Positions 6,256 through 12,091 of a stretch of DNA of 12,091 nt are shown here, in pieces. The notes beneath the pieces were generated by a model that saw only the letters and a list, made by a program, of their open reading frames with translations, ran no database searches and had not been told where the DNA came from. Numbering within the stretch: the stretch's first letter is position 1; the number at the start of each line of letters is the position of its first letter. Position numbers and translations under genes: made by a program. This DNA comes from JBEGQX01 sp041180805 (GTDB taxonomy: Bacteria; Planctomycetota; Planctomycetia; Gemmatales; Gemmataceae): positions 1 through 12,091 of the forward strand of contig JBEGQX010000283.1 of NCBI GenBank assembly GCA_041180805.1, in the 5' to 3' direction.

Positions 6256-7869
6256 TTAGCGGCCCATTGGTGCCAGCGGGTTTGGTGAAGAAAAGGTGTG
6301 CGATTTCCACAAACCATTATCTTGTGCTGACAGGCTGTTTAATGATCCATGATCCTCATAGTGTTCCGGTGGAACACAGTGTTCCCAATTCAGGGAAAAG
6401 TCTTGCAATAACAGCCTGGAAGTGATGCGCGCAGATTCATAAATCACTGGCAAACCGCTGCCAGGGTGTGTACCCCCTCCCACAAGGTAAACACTTTCCA
6501 GATCCTCAAATCGATTTCGGGGCCTAAGGTTTAGCATCTGACCAAGATTGTGGGCCAGGTTGAATGTCGCCCCGCGGTAAATCTCCATCTGATGTTGCCA
6601 GTCATGGGGTGTGAATATCTTTTCCACCCGAATTCTTTTTTCAACATCGTTCAGGCCTAGTTTCCTTAGTTGATTAAGTGCCTTGGCTCTGTAATTGGAT
6701 TTTTCCCTGGTCCAGTTCACATTTTCGTGCATGTGGGTAACAGGTAGCAGCACATAAAGAGTGCTCATGCCTTTGGGCGCCAGTGTGGGATCCGTCACAC
6801 TAGCATTCTGAACGTAGAACGATGGATCATCAGACAACACATGGTTCTTTTCAATGTCTTGCAGGTTGCCTTGATAATCCTTGGACATGTAGATCGTGTG
6901 ATGTTGAAGGTTTTCATACAAACCTTCAACGCCCAAGTATATCATGAAAGTGGAACAGGAGTATTTCTTTTTGGAAAGCTTCTTATCGCTCCATTTTGGT
7001 CGAAGATTGTCCGGAACCAGTTTTTGCATGGCATTGGCAAAATCCGCATTGATTACAAGTGAATCGCACTTGTGCAGATGACCTTTTGAATGTATTCCAA
7101 CTGCTTTTTTACCCTGAAATTCAATCCCATCAATCGGGCTGTTTAAGTGAATATTTACACCCATATCGATGGCAATTTTTGCCATATGTTCGCTTACGGC
7201 ACTGCATCCACCCATTGGGTGGAAAACTCCATGTTCGTATTCCAAAAAGGAAAGAATGGAAAAAAGACTTGGGCATTTAAAAGGAGACATCCCCAGGTAT
7301 TTCGATTGAAAAGAGAATGCCAGCCTTATACGTGGATCTGAAAAGTATCTATGCAGCTCGCTATCAAGTGATGCCCATGGCCTTAGTAAAGGCAACAGTT
7401 TTAGCATCTGCACCTTTACGATGTCTTTCCAATTTCGAAACGGAGACTCCAGGCAGGGCTTGAAACGTTTGAGCTTTTCCCTGTTATCATCAAGAAATTT
7501 GATGAAGTTTTTGGCATCCGCAGGTGATATTTTGGCGATCTCTTGTTCCATGGATTGAACATCCGGTCTGGCAAGGATATCCCCACCCGAACCAAAAACC
7601 AGATGATACTGTGGAACCAGCCGAACCATAGGGACTTCCTTGAATAGGTTGTGCCCAATTGCGGCATAAATGCTTTTTAAAACCTGTGGGTACAGGAAGA
7701 AGGTGGGTCCCATATCAAAACGGAAGCCTTCATGTTCCCAAGCAGATGTCCTTCCTCCAACGCGATCCATTTTTTCGAAAATAGAAACCTTAACCCCGGC
7801 TTTTGCCAAAAGCAGCGCTGCCGCAAGGCCTCCAGGCCCGGCTCCAGCGATAATTACCTCTTTTGACAT
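6256..7869 (-). CDS. crtN: CrtN-type C30 carotenoid desaturase
   Basis: Seen: 537 residues from the ATG at 7869. The dinucleotide-binding motif is GAGPGG (9-14), with E32 ending strand 2 and RVGGR at 36-40. Segments matching staphylococcal CrtN are FDMGPTFF, YFSDPRIRLAFSFQSKYLG, CPSLFSILSF, YSCSTFMIYLGV and DDPSFYVQNASVTD. The C-terminal FAD motif GGGTHPGSGLP lies at 464-474. Known: CrtN desaturates dehydrosqualene to 4,4'-diaponeurosporene or more desaturated C30 carotenes; planctomycete versions are reported to work from squalene. Odd: about 48 residues (490-537), polar and Pro/Ser/His-rich, extend beyond the usual end of the family. First gene of the operon. An upstream in-frame ATG at 7890 was not chosen, because a strong GGAGG precedes the ATG at 7869. 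Confidence 0.88.
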   Translation of the reverse strand: MSKEVIIAGAGPGGLAAALLLAKAGVKVSIFEKMDRVGGRTSAWEHEGFRFDMGPTFFLYPQVLKSIYAAIGHNLFKEVPMVRLVPQYHLVFGSGGDILARPDVQSMEQEIAKISPADAKNFIKFLDDNREKLKRFKPCLESPFRNWKDIVKVQMLKLLPLLRPWASLDSELHRYFSDPRIRLAFSFQSKYLGMSPFKCPSLFSILSFLEYEHGVFHPMGGCSAVSEHMAKIAIDMGVNIHLNSPIDGIEFQGKKAVGIHSKGHLHKCDSLVINADFANAMQKLVPDNLRPKWSDKKLSKKKYSCSTFMIYLGVEGLYENLQHHTIYMSKDYQGNLQDIEKNHVLSDDPSFYVQNASVTDPTLAPKGMSTLYVLLPVTHMHENVNWTREKSNYRAKALNQLRKLGLNDVEKRIRVEKIFTPHDWQHQMEIYRGATFNLAHNLGQMLNLRPRNRFEDLESVYLVGGGTHPGSGLPVIYESARITSRLLLQDFSLNWEHCVPPEHYEDHGSLNSLSAQDNGLWKSHTFSSPNPLAPMGR

Positions 7870-7874
7870 ACTTA

Positions 7875-7879
7875 CCTCC
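7875..7879 (-). promoter_or_regulatory. Strong ribosome binding site of crtN
   Basis: On the minus strand GGAGG lies 5 nt before the ATG at 7869. It falls inside the longer frame that would begin at 7890, so the shorter start is preferred. Confidence 0.8.
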
Positions 7880-8007
7880 AAAGGGTTCATCTATCTTGTT
7901 GAGTCTAACCAATTCATCACAAAATAAAAACGCTGAAACAGCCAAAATACCTTTGATATTGCCTATTTATTCCCATTTGGGTTAACAAGTAGATTGGTTG
8001 CTTCATT

Positions 8008-8035
8008 TTTAAATGGGGTAATGGTAACAAGTCAA
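8008..8035 (-). promoter_or_regulatory. Candidate sigma-70-like promoter of the crt operon
   Basis: On the minus strand TTGACT (8030-8035, 5 of 6 to the -35 consensus) is followed after 16 nt by TTTAAA (8008-8013, 4 of 6 to the -10). This would leave a leader of about 130 nt before crtN. The match is moderate and planctomycete promoters are poorly defined, so this is a suggestion only. Confidence 0.3.
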
Positions 8036-8050
8036 ATTGGGGTTATGTAA
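8021..8050 (+). other. Nine-codon upstream ORF overlapping the ABC ATPase start
   Basis: An ATG at 8021 opens a nine-codon frame (MVTSQIGVM) ending in TAA at 8048-8050. The last A of that stop is the first base of the ATPase ATG, giving a TAATG junction. It could couple translation of the ATPase to a leader peptide. It has no good ribosome binding site of its own and may be chance. Confidence 0.25.
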
Positions 8051-8901
8051 TGCTTGCCAACCATGGCTATTTAAGCCTTAGACAGTTGTGTCTGGGTTAC
8101 TTGGGCAAGCTGGTTGTGGAAGAGCTAAGCCTTTCCATCAATAAGGGGGAAATGCTAGGGCTATTGGGGCCCAACGGTTCAGGTAAAACCACAACGATTC
8201 ATGCCATTACGGGTAATCTGCAGGTTACTTCAGGCTCTATTTTTCTTGATGGTGTTTCGATCGAAGAACACCCTGAAACATTCAAAAAAATGATAGGCTT
8301 TGTTCCTCAGGAGCTTGCGATTTACGAGGAGCTTTCACCTTTCGAAAACCTATGGTTTTTTGGCAAGAACTACCGAATTCCCTCAAGGCAATTGCATAGC
8401 AGAATTGCGGATGTCTTGAAAATGGTTCGTTTGGATGCACAGGCCAACATCCCTTCCAGAAATTTTTCGGGGGGTATGAAGAGAAGGTTGAATATTGCTT
8501 GCGCCCTTCTGCACAAGCCAGGTTTGCTTTTGTTGGATGAACCAACAGTGGGGTTGGATCCACTATCTCGCGAGGCTGTGTTTGAATGTCTTGAAAATCT
8601 CCGGTCCGAAGGTTGTGCGATAATTTATACATCCCATTACTATGAAGAAATTGCCAGGCTATGTGACCAGATCGGTGTTATGAGTGCTGGCAGGCTTGTC
8701 TTTCGAGGTTCCATGGAAGAATTTCACAGGATGCTTTCCAGCAAAACACCCTGGGAAAAGAAACACAAAAAGAACGTTCCCATTTACAGGTTTGATGAAA
8801 CCTCAATAACTCATCCAGACCCCGGGGAAAATCAGAATTTAGATCAGGCGGAAAAGGTTGAAAAATATCTTATGAGCTTAAGCATAGGGAAGGCGGCCTA
8901 G
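8050..8901 (+). CDS. ABC-2 type exporter ATP-binding protein
   Basis: Seen: 283 residues with a complete nucleotide-binding domain: Walker A GPNGSGKT (40-47), Q-loop Q87, signature FSGGM (139-143) followed by KRR, Walker B LLLLDEP (159-165), D-loop GLD (168-170) and H-loop H196. A polar tail of about 55 residues (229-283) with no recognisable domain follows. Known: this is the CcmA/NatA-like class that pairs with ABC-2 permeases and drives export. The permease gene begins 4 nt after the stop, so the two form one transporter. A GGGG run 7 nt upstream is a weak ribosome site, and the upstream TAATG junction may assist initiation. The substrate cannot be inferred from this subunit. Confidence 0.92.
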   Translation: MLANHGYLSLRQLCLGYLGKLVVEELSLSINKGEMLGLLGPNGSGKTTTIHAITGNLQVTSGSIFLDGVSIEEHPETFKKMIGFVPQELAIYEELSPFENLWFFGKNYRIPSRQLHSRIADVLKMVRLDAQANIPSRNFSGGMKRRLNIACALLHKPGLLLLDEPTVGLDPLSREAVFECLENLRSEGCAIIYTSHYYEEIARLCDQIGVMSAGRLVFRGSMEEFHRMLSSKTPWEKKHKKNVPIYRFDETSITHPDPGENQNLDQAEKVEKYLMSLSIGKAA

Positions 8902-8905
8902 GTTC

Positions 8906-10087
8906 ATGCGGACAAATCTCGAAATATTATGGAACCTTTGCTCCAAGGACATCCGCCTTTTTCTTAAGGATGGGAAATCGGTCGCCATGTTCTTTATTGT
9001 TCCCATTCTGCTTGCGAGTGTTTTTGGTTACATCTTTTCCAAGCCGTTGGAAAATGCGGAAGTTAAACTGCCACTCATGGTTGTTGTGGAAGATGAAAGC
9101 TCGCTGGCAAAAAGGCTTGGGGATGTTTTGTTGAAAAGCCCAAAGCTACAGGCGGAAAAGGTGTCGCGTGAACAGGCCATCCAGCGAATTCAAAAACGCA
9201 AAAGCAGGCTGGCTTTGGTGATCCCCGCGGATTTCTCGCAACTCCTTAAAGAAAGAAAATCGCTGCCCTCCGTGGAGATACTCCATCACCCGGGCAGCAA
9301 TCTCGAGGCAAAATGGGCTGAAGGTTTGTTTACAGAAATGGCATTCCGCGAAGCGGCTCCTGAACTGTTGGGAATCTGGTTACCCGGCGGGGCAGGTATG
9401 AAATTGGAAAGGCCGTTTGAAGTAAAAAAAGAACCCATTCCAAACCGGGAAACCATCTCCTCGCATGCGTACTCCCACAGCTTTAACGGAATGACCCTTC
9501 AATACCTCCTTTTTTGGGGTATGGATTGTGGGCTGACTTTCCTTCGGGAGCAAAGGTTGGGAATTTGGAAAAGACTTCGCAGCGCGCCCATTCCCATGAG
9601 CATTCTTTTACTTGGAAAAGTTTTGTCCACCTCCCTGCTGGCTTTAATACAAATGATGGTTACCTTTGCCTTTGGTGCGATCTTTTTTGGAATATCCATT
9701 AATGGTTCAGTTTTTGGTTTCGTTGCCATGATACTGGCTGCCGCACTTATGGCGGCAGCCACGGGATTGTTGGTTGCGGCACTTGGAGGAACGGAAAACA
9801 GGGCAAGAAGCGTATCCATTCTTGCTATTTTGACACTTTCCATGGTGGGTGGAATGTGGCTGCCTTCCTTTATGTTTCCGGAATGGGTGCAAAGACTTGC
9901 CATGGCTGCCCCCACGGCTTGGATGTTACGTGGCTTGGAGGGGGCGACTTTTCTTGGCATGGGCTTTCAAGATGTAATGACCTGTGCCGGTGTGGTGTTC
10001 GCCTTTTCAGTGGTATTCATATTGCTTGCGAACTGGCGATTCCGTTCCTTGAATAGCCAGGGCTTTTCCGAAGGGGGATCTTTATGA
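8906..10087 (+). CDS. ABC-2 type exporter permease
   Basis: Seen: 393 residues. One membrane segment near the N-terminus (about 26-46) is followed by a large extracytoplasmic domain (about 47-195). Five further hydrophobic segments lie at about 196-213, 234-260, 268-293, 302-322 and 355-376. The cytoplasmic loop REQRLGIWKRLRSAP (214-228) is the characteristic ABC-2 motif. This 1+5 layout with a long first loop is that of the YhhJ/YbhS-like (ABC2_membrane_3) permeases. Known: such permeases export drugs, lipids or polysaccharides together with a dimeric ATPase. It starts 4 nt after the ATPase gene, with AGGGAAGG about 12 nt upstream. Its stop overlaps the start of the next gene (ATGA at 10084-10087). 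The protein appears intact; the substrate is unknown. Confidence 0.9.
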   Translation: MRTNLEILWNLCSKDIRLFLKDGKSVAMFFIVPILLASVFGYIFSKPLENAEVKLPLMVVVEDESSLAKRLGDVLLKSPKLQAEKVSREQAIQRIQKRKSRLALVIPADFSQLLKERKSLPSVEILHHPGSNLEAKWAEGLFTEMAFREAAPELLGIWLPGGAGMKLERPFEVKKEPIPNRETISSHAYSHSFNGMTLQYLLFWGMDCGLTFLREQRLGIWKRLRSAPIPMSILLLGKVLSTSLLALIQMMVTFAFGAIFFGISINGSVFGFVAMILAAALMAAATGLLVAALGGTENRARSVSILAILTLSMVGGMWLPSFMFPEWVQRLAMAAPTAWMLRGLEGATFLGMGFQDVMTCAGVVFAFSVVFILLANWRFRSLNSQGFSEGGSL

Positions 10088-10719
10088 AGTTCCTCAATGG
10101 CATTATTTTAACAATGGTTTTGGCCTTGTTGGGCGATTGCGCCAGAGCTGAAGTTTTGGTTTACAAACCGGTTCAAGTGCCAAGGGTTGAGATGGAGGAC
10201 CAGTTTCAAAAAAATCAAAAGCTGGAAAGCTATCGTGGAGATGTGGTTGTCTTGCTTTTTGGAGACAAGGAAAGCGCGGAGCCCAATCGCGTCCTTGGGC
10301 AGGTTATTCATGAATCTTTTCACCCACAAGCCAGGGGAAAAAATCCAGCCCAAGCCAGAATGGCACCCGTCATTCCGGTGGCAAACCAACCCCCAAATGT
10401 TCGAACCCCCGATGTGCAAACCATTGCTGTTGCCTGTATTGGCAAGGTTCCCAATCTTGTAAAAGGCATTATCCGTGCTCAAATACAAAAAGCGTCGCCT
10501 GATGTACCTGTCTGGCTGGACTATGAGGAAACCATGCGAACCCTTTTCCAGTTCAAGCCTGGCGTTTCTAATTTAGTGGTTATTGATCCCTGGGGAAATC
10601 TTAGATACAGCGCTAGCGGTAAACTCCAACAGAATGAATTCAACGATTTGGTAAATGCGATTGAATCCATCCGCCTGGAAGCCACCAAAGCCCAGCCAAA
10701 AGCCTCAGCCACACCCTGA
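10084..10719 (+). CDS. Secreted thioredoxin-fold protein without catalytic cysteines (YtfJ-like)
   Basis: Seen: 211 residues. The N-terminus is a signal peptide (1-22, likely cleavage after ARA). The rest resembles a thioredoxin fold: strand DVVVLLFGD (53-61), helix region, strand TIAVACIG (113-120), helix, then SNLVVIDPWGNLRYSASG (162-179) and a last helix (182-197). GDKESAEPN stands where a redox protein would have CxxC, and Ser162 occupies the place of the usual cis-Pro. The only cysteines are C19 in the signal peptide and C118. The end resembles E. coli YtfJ (VVVLDKAGRVQWAKDGAL). Inferred: a periplasmic non-redox binding or scaffold protein. The start is an ATGA overlap with the permease stop, with AAGGGGGA 5 nt upstream, so it is co-translated with the exporter and may be its accessory protein. 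Function unknown. Confidence 0.7.
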   Translation: MKFLNGIILTMVLALLGDCARAEVLVYKPVQVPRVEMEDQFQKNQKLESYRGDVVVLLFGDKESAEPNRVLGQVIHESFHPQARGKNPAQARMAPVIPVANQPPNVRTPDVQTIAVACIGKVPNLVKGIIRAQIQKASPDVPVWLDYEETMRTLFQFKPGVSNLVVIDPWGNLRYSASGKLQQNEFNDLVNAIESIRLEATKAQPKASATP

Positions 10720-10780
10720 TTCCTGACAATTCCAAATGTTCTGGCTGTACCAGCCTTTGGTTTCCTAAACTAATGGGGTA

Positions 10781-12091
10781 ATGGCAGAACCTCAATCTGG
10801 GCCGGTTCCAACCTCCCGCTTGCTTAAAGCTGGATGCCTTAAGGAACTGGTTCCCACCATTTTGAAAAATAAGCAGATGCGTGCCGTCCTGGCTTCGCTT
10901 CGAGGGGGAAGTTGCGCAACTGTTGATGGCGCTTGGGGGTCTGCGGCTTCATTGGTCGCAAGTGCGCTCGCAACCGATTTGAAAACCACTCTCCTAGTTG
11001 TTCTGCCACATCCATCAGAAATCGAATTCTGGGAATCTGAATTGAAAAGCTTTGGGGACTTTGAAACCAGGCTTTTTCTTCCAGAGGATGATTATCAGGG
11101 AAAATATGATACTCATTCCGAATCGGCAAATGCCAGGCTTCGTATCGGGCTTGAAGCAGAAAAAGCCACTGGAAGTCTGGTGATTCTTGCATCCATGCAA
11201 GCTCTTCTGGAACCAATTCCGGGGAAAGAACAACTGCTGCAAGGATCCCTGATTTTAAGCCCCTCATTGGAAATACCACCCGAGGATATCGCGACCTGGC
11301 TTGTTAAACATGGTTATGAACCTTCAGAAATCGTGGTAAGAGCCGGACAGTTTTCCAAGCGTGGGGGAATCATGGATATTTATTCCCCAGGCACTTCAAA
11401 ACCATTTCGGGTGGAATTCTTTGGCGACCAGATTGATTCAATTCGGCATTATGATCCCGAAACCCAGCGAAGCTTGCAGGTTTTGCAAAGCGCCGGTTTA
11501 TTTGCAATTTCACTACCCAAGGGTGATTGCCACCCGGAAGGTCACCTCGTTGATTACCTAACTACGGGCTCAACCATAATACTTGTGGAACCGGAAGAAC
11601 TTCGAGACCAGGGCAAGCATTATCTTGAAAGAATGGGGAACCAACCCGGCTTATTTAGTGTGGAAGGCTGTTTTTCCATTTTCAACCAGAGGCCAAATGT
11701 CATTCTTTCGGCAATGCCCCGCCATAGTGCCGAGACCAGTTTCGAAATGAAGGTGGAATCTGTTGAGCGATTTACCGGAGAGGTAACCAAGGTAAGAGAT
11801 GAATTGGATTCCGCGGCTTCAACAGATGAGGTGATACTTGCGTGTACAACGGTAGCTGAATCCCACAGGCTGGAGGAAGTTCTTTCAAATTCGCTGACCG
11901 CCTCACAAGGTCGTTTGGTGATGGATATTGGCCTGATTCGCAGGGGGTTCAGGCTGGTTGGCTGGCAAAAAGGTAAAAACCTTGTGGTGATAGGAGCCCA
12001 GGCGCTTTTCCGTAAAGAAGAGGTGATTCGACCTGCCGGCCCGACAAGAAAGCTGGAATCCAGGGCGATTGACAGCTTCCTGGATTTAAAC
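10781..12091 (+). CDS. mfd: Transcription-repair coupling factor Mfd, N-terminal part (3' end beyond window)
   Basis: Seen: an uninterrupted 437-codon frame running off the right edge. It contains the UvrB-homologous region that binds UvrA, with the typical VRAGQFSKRGGIMDIYSPG and PFRVEFFGDQIDSIRHYDPETQRS around residues 187-230. It ends at IDSFLDLN, just before the DLxxGDxVVHxxHGI region that begins the RNA-polymerase-interacting domain. Known: Mfd removes stalled RNA polymerase from DNA and recruits UvrAB(C) for excision repair. The helicase/translocase part must lie outside. The ATG at 10781 is the first possible start after an in-frame stop at 10766; only a GGGG run 2 nt upstream is seen, too close for a normal ribosome site. 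It lies 61 nt after the previous gene on the same strand and may be read from the same transcript or from its own promoter. Confidence 0.93.
   Translation, partial: MAEPQSGPVPTSRLLKAGCLKELVPTILKNKQMRAVLASLRGGSCATVDGAWGSAASLVASALATDLKTTLLVVLPHPSEIEFWESELKSFGDFETRLFLPEDDYQGKYDTHSESANARLRIGLEAEKATGSLVILASMQALLEPIPGKEQLLQGSLILSPSLEIPPEDIATWLVKHGYEPSEIVVRAGQFSKRGGIMDIYSPGTSKPFRVEFFGDQIDSIRHYDPETQRSLQVLQSAGLFAISLPKGDCHPEGHLVDYLTTGSTIILVEPEELRDQGKHYLERMGNQPGLFSVEGCFSIFNQRPNVILSAMPRHSAETSFEMKVESVERFTGEVTKVRDELDSAASTDEVILACTTVAESHRLEEVLSNSLTASQGRLVMDIGLIRRGFRLVGWQKGKNLVVIGAQALFRKEEVIRPAGPTRKLESRAIDSFLDLN

Larger units (their letters stand above)
7870..8049. promoter_or_regulatory. AT-rich divergent promoter region between crtN and the ABC exporter
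   Basis: These 180 bases must hold the promoters of both the carotenoid operon (-) and the exporter unit (+). They contain a direct repeat TAACAAGT (7983-7990 and 8025-8032), a short palindromic CCCATTTGGG followed by GTTAAC, and a nine-codon upstream frame at 8021-8050. No terminator or RNA gene is visible. Confidence 0.6.

Noticed and set aside
4701..7869. C40 phytoene desaturase (CrtI) annotation for the two desaturase-like genes
   Set aside because: Both show stretches specific to CrtN or CrtP of the C30 pathway, and they sit with crtQ and an acyltransferase; no crtB or crtY is present.
7870..7890. crtN start at the ATG at 7890
   Set aside because: The GGAGG at 7875-7879 is optimally placed for the ATG at 7869, and the family fold begins right after that start.
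7994..8022. Plus-strand promoter TTGGTT-17-GGTAAT for the ABC unit
   Set aside because: Only 3 of 6 and 4 of 6 consensus matches, in AT-rich DNA where such pairs are expected by chance.
10743..10755. Possible terminator hairpin (GGCTG-TAC-CAGCC) between the thioredoxin-fold gene and mfd
   Set aside because: The stem is only 5 bp with a 3-nt loop, and the following tract TTTGGTTTCC is not a proper T run.
10839..11279. 146-codon minus-strand frame at the right end
   Set aside because: It lies antisense to the Mfd N-terminus, which is recognised by its UvrB-like motifs.

Overview
The window most likely comes from a planctomycete (Planctomycetota) of moderate GC content. Two things point there. 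First, it carries a secreted, lysine- and cysteine-rich protein of the YTV type described from planctomycete cell walls. Second, it carries a C30 (staphyloxanthin-type) carotenoid cluster, crtN-crtP-acyltransferase-crtQ, a pathway known in planctomycetes. Genus-level placement is not possible from this sequence alone.

Layout. Positions 2-721 (+) hold the end of a CPBP-family (CAAX-protease-like) membrane protein whose start lies at or beyond the window edge. Positions 995-1960 (+) encode the 321-residue Cys-rich exported protein, closed by a strong intrinsic terminator at 1990-2026. From 7869 down to 2025 (-) runs a compact five-gene operon: crtN (7869-6256), crtP (6224-4701), a PlsC-like acyltransferase (4684-3854), a crtQ-like GT2 glycosyltransferase (3857-2721) and a PmtA-like methyltransferase (2702-2025). 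Gaps are 31 nt or less, with one ATGA overlap. A 180-nt AT-rich divergent intergenic region (7870-8049) separates it from a second unit on the + strand: ABC-2 exporter ATPase (8050-8901), its permease (8906-10087) and a secreted redox-dead thioredoxin-fold protein (10084-10719). Finally, 10781 to the right edge (+) encodes the N-terminal 437 residues of the transcription-repair coupling factor Mfd, truncated by the window end.

How the genes fit together. CrtN is expected to desaturate a C30 backbone, CrtP to oxidise the terminal methyl, CrtQ to add a sugar and the acyltransferase to add a fatty acyl chain, giving a membrane-anchored glycosylated carotenoid ester. No carotenoid/squalene synthase and no aldehyde dehydrogenase gene is present here, so these must be encoded elsewhere. 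The PmtA-like methyltransferase at the operon end is the least explained member: it may act on phospholipid head groups or on the carotenoid product. The divergent ABC exporter and its co-translated secreted partner have no known substrate; a link to the carotenoid unit is only positional.

The most unusual items are the tandem-duplicated architecture of the Cys-rich protein, the methyltransferase attached to the carotenoid operon, the secreted thioredoxin-fold protein lacking catalytic cysteines, and a 13-nt start-stop-start element (AATGGGGTAATGG) present upstream of both the ABC ATPase and mfd.
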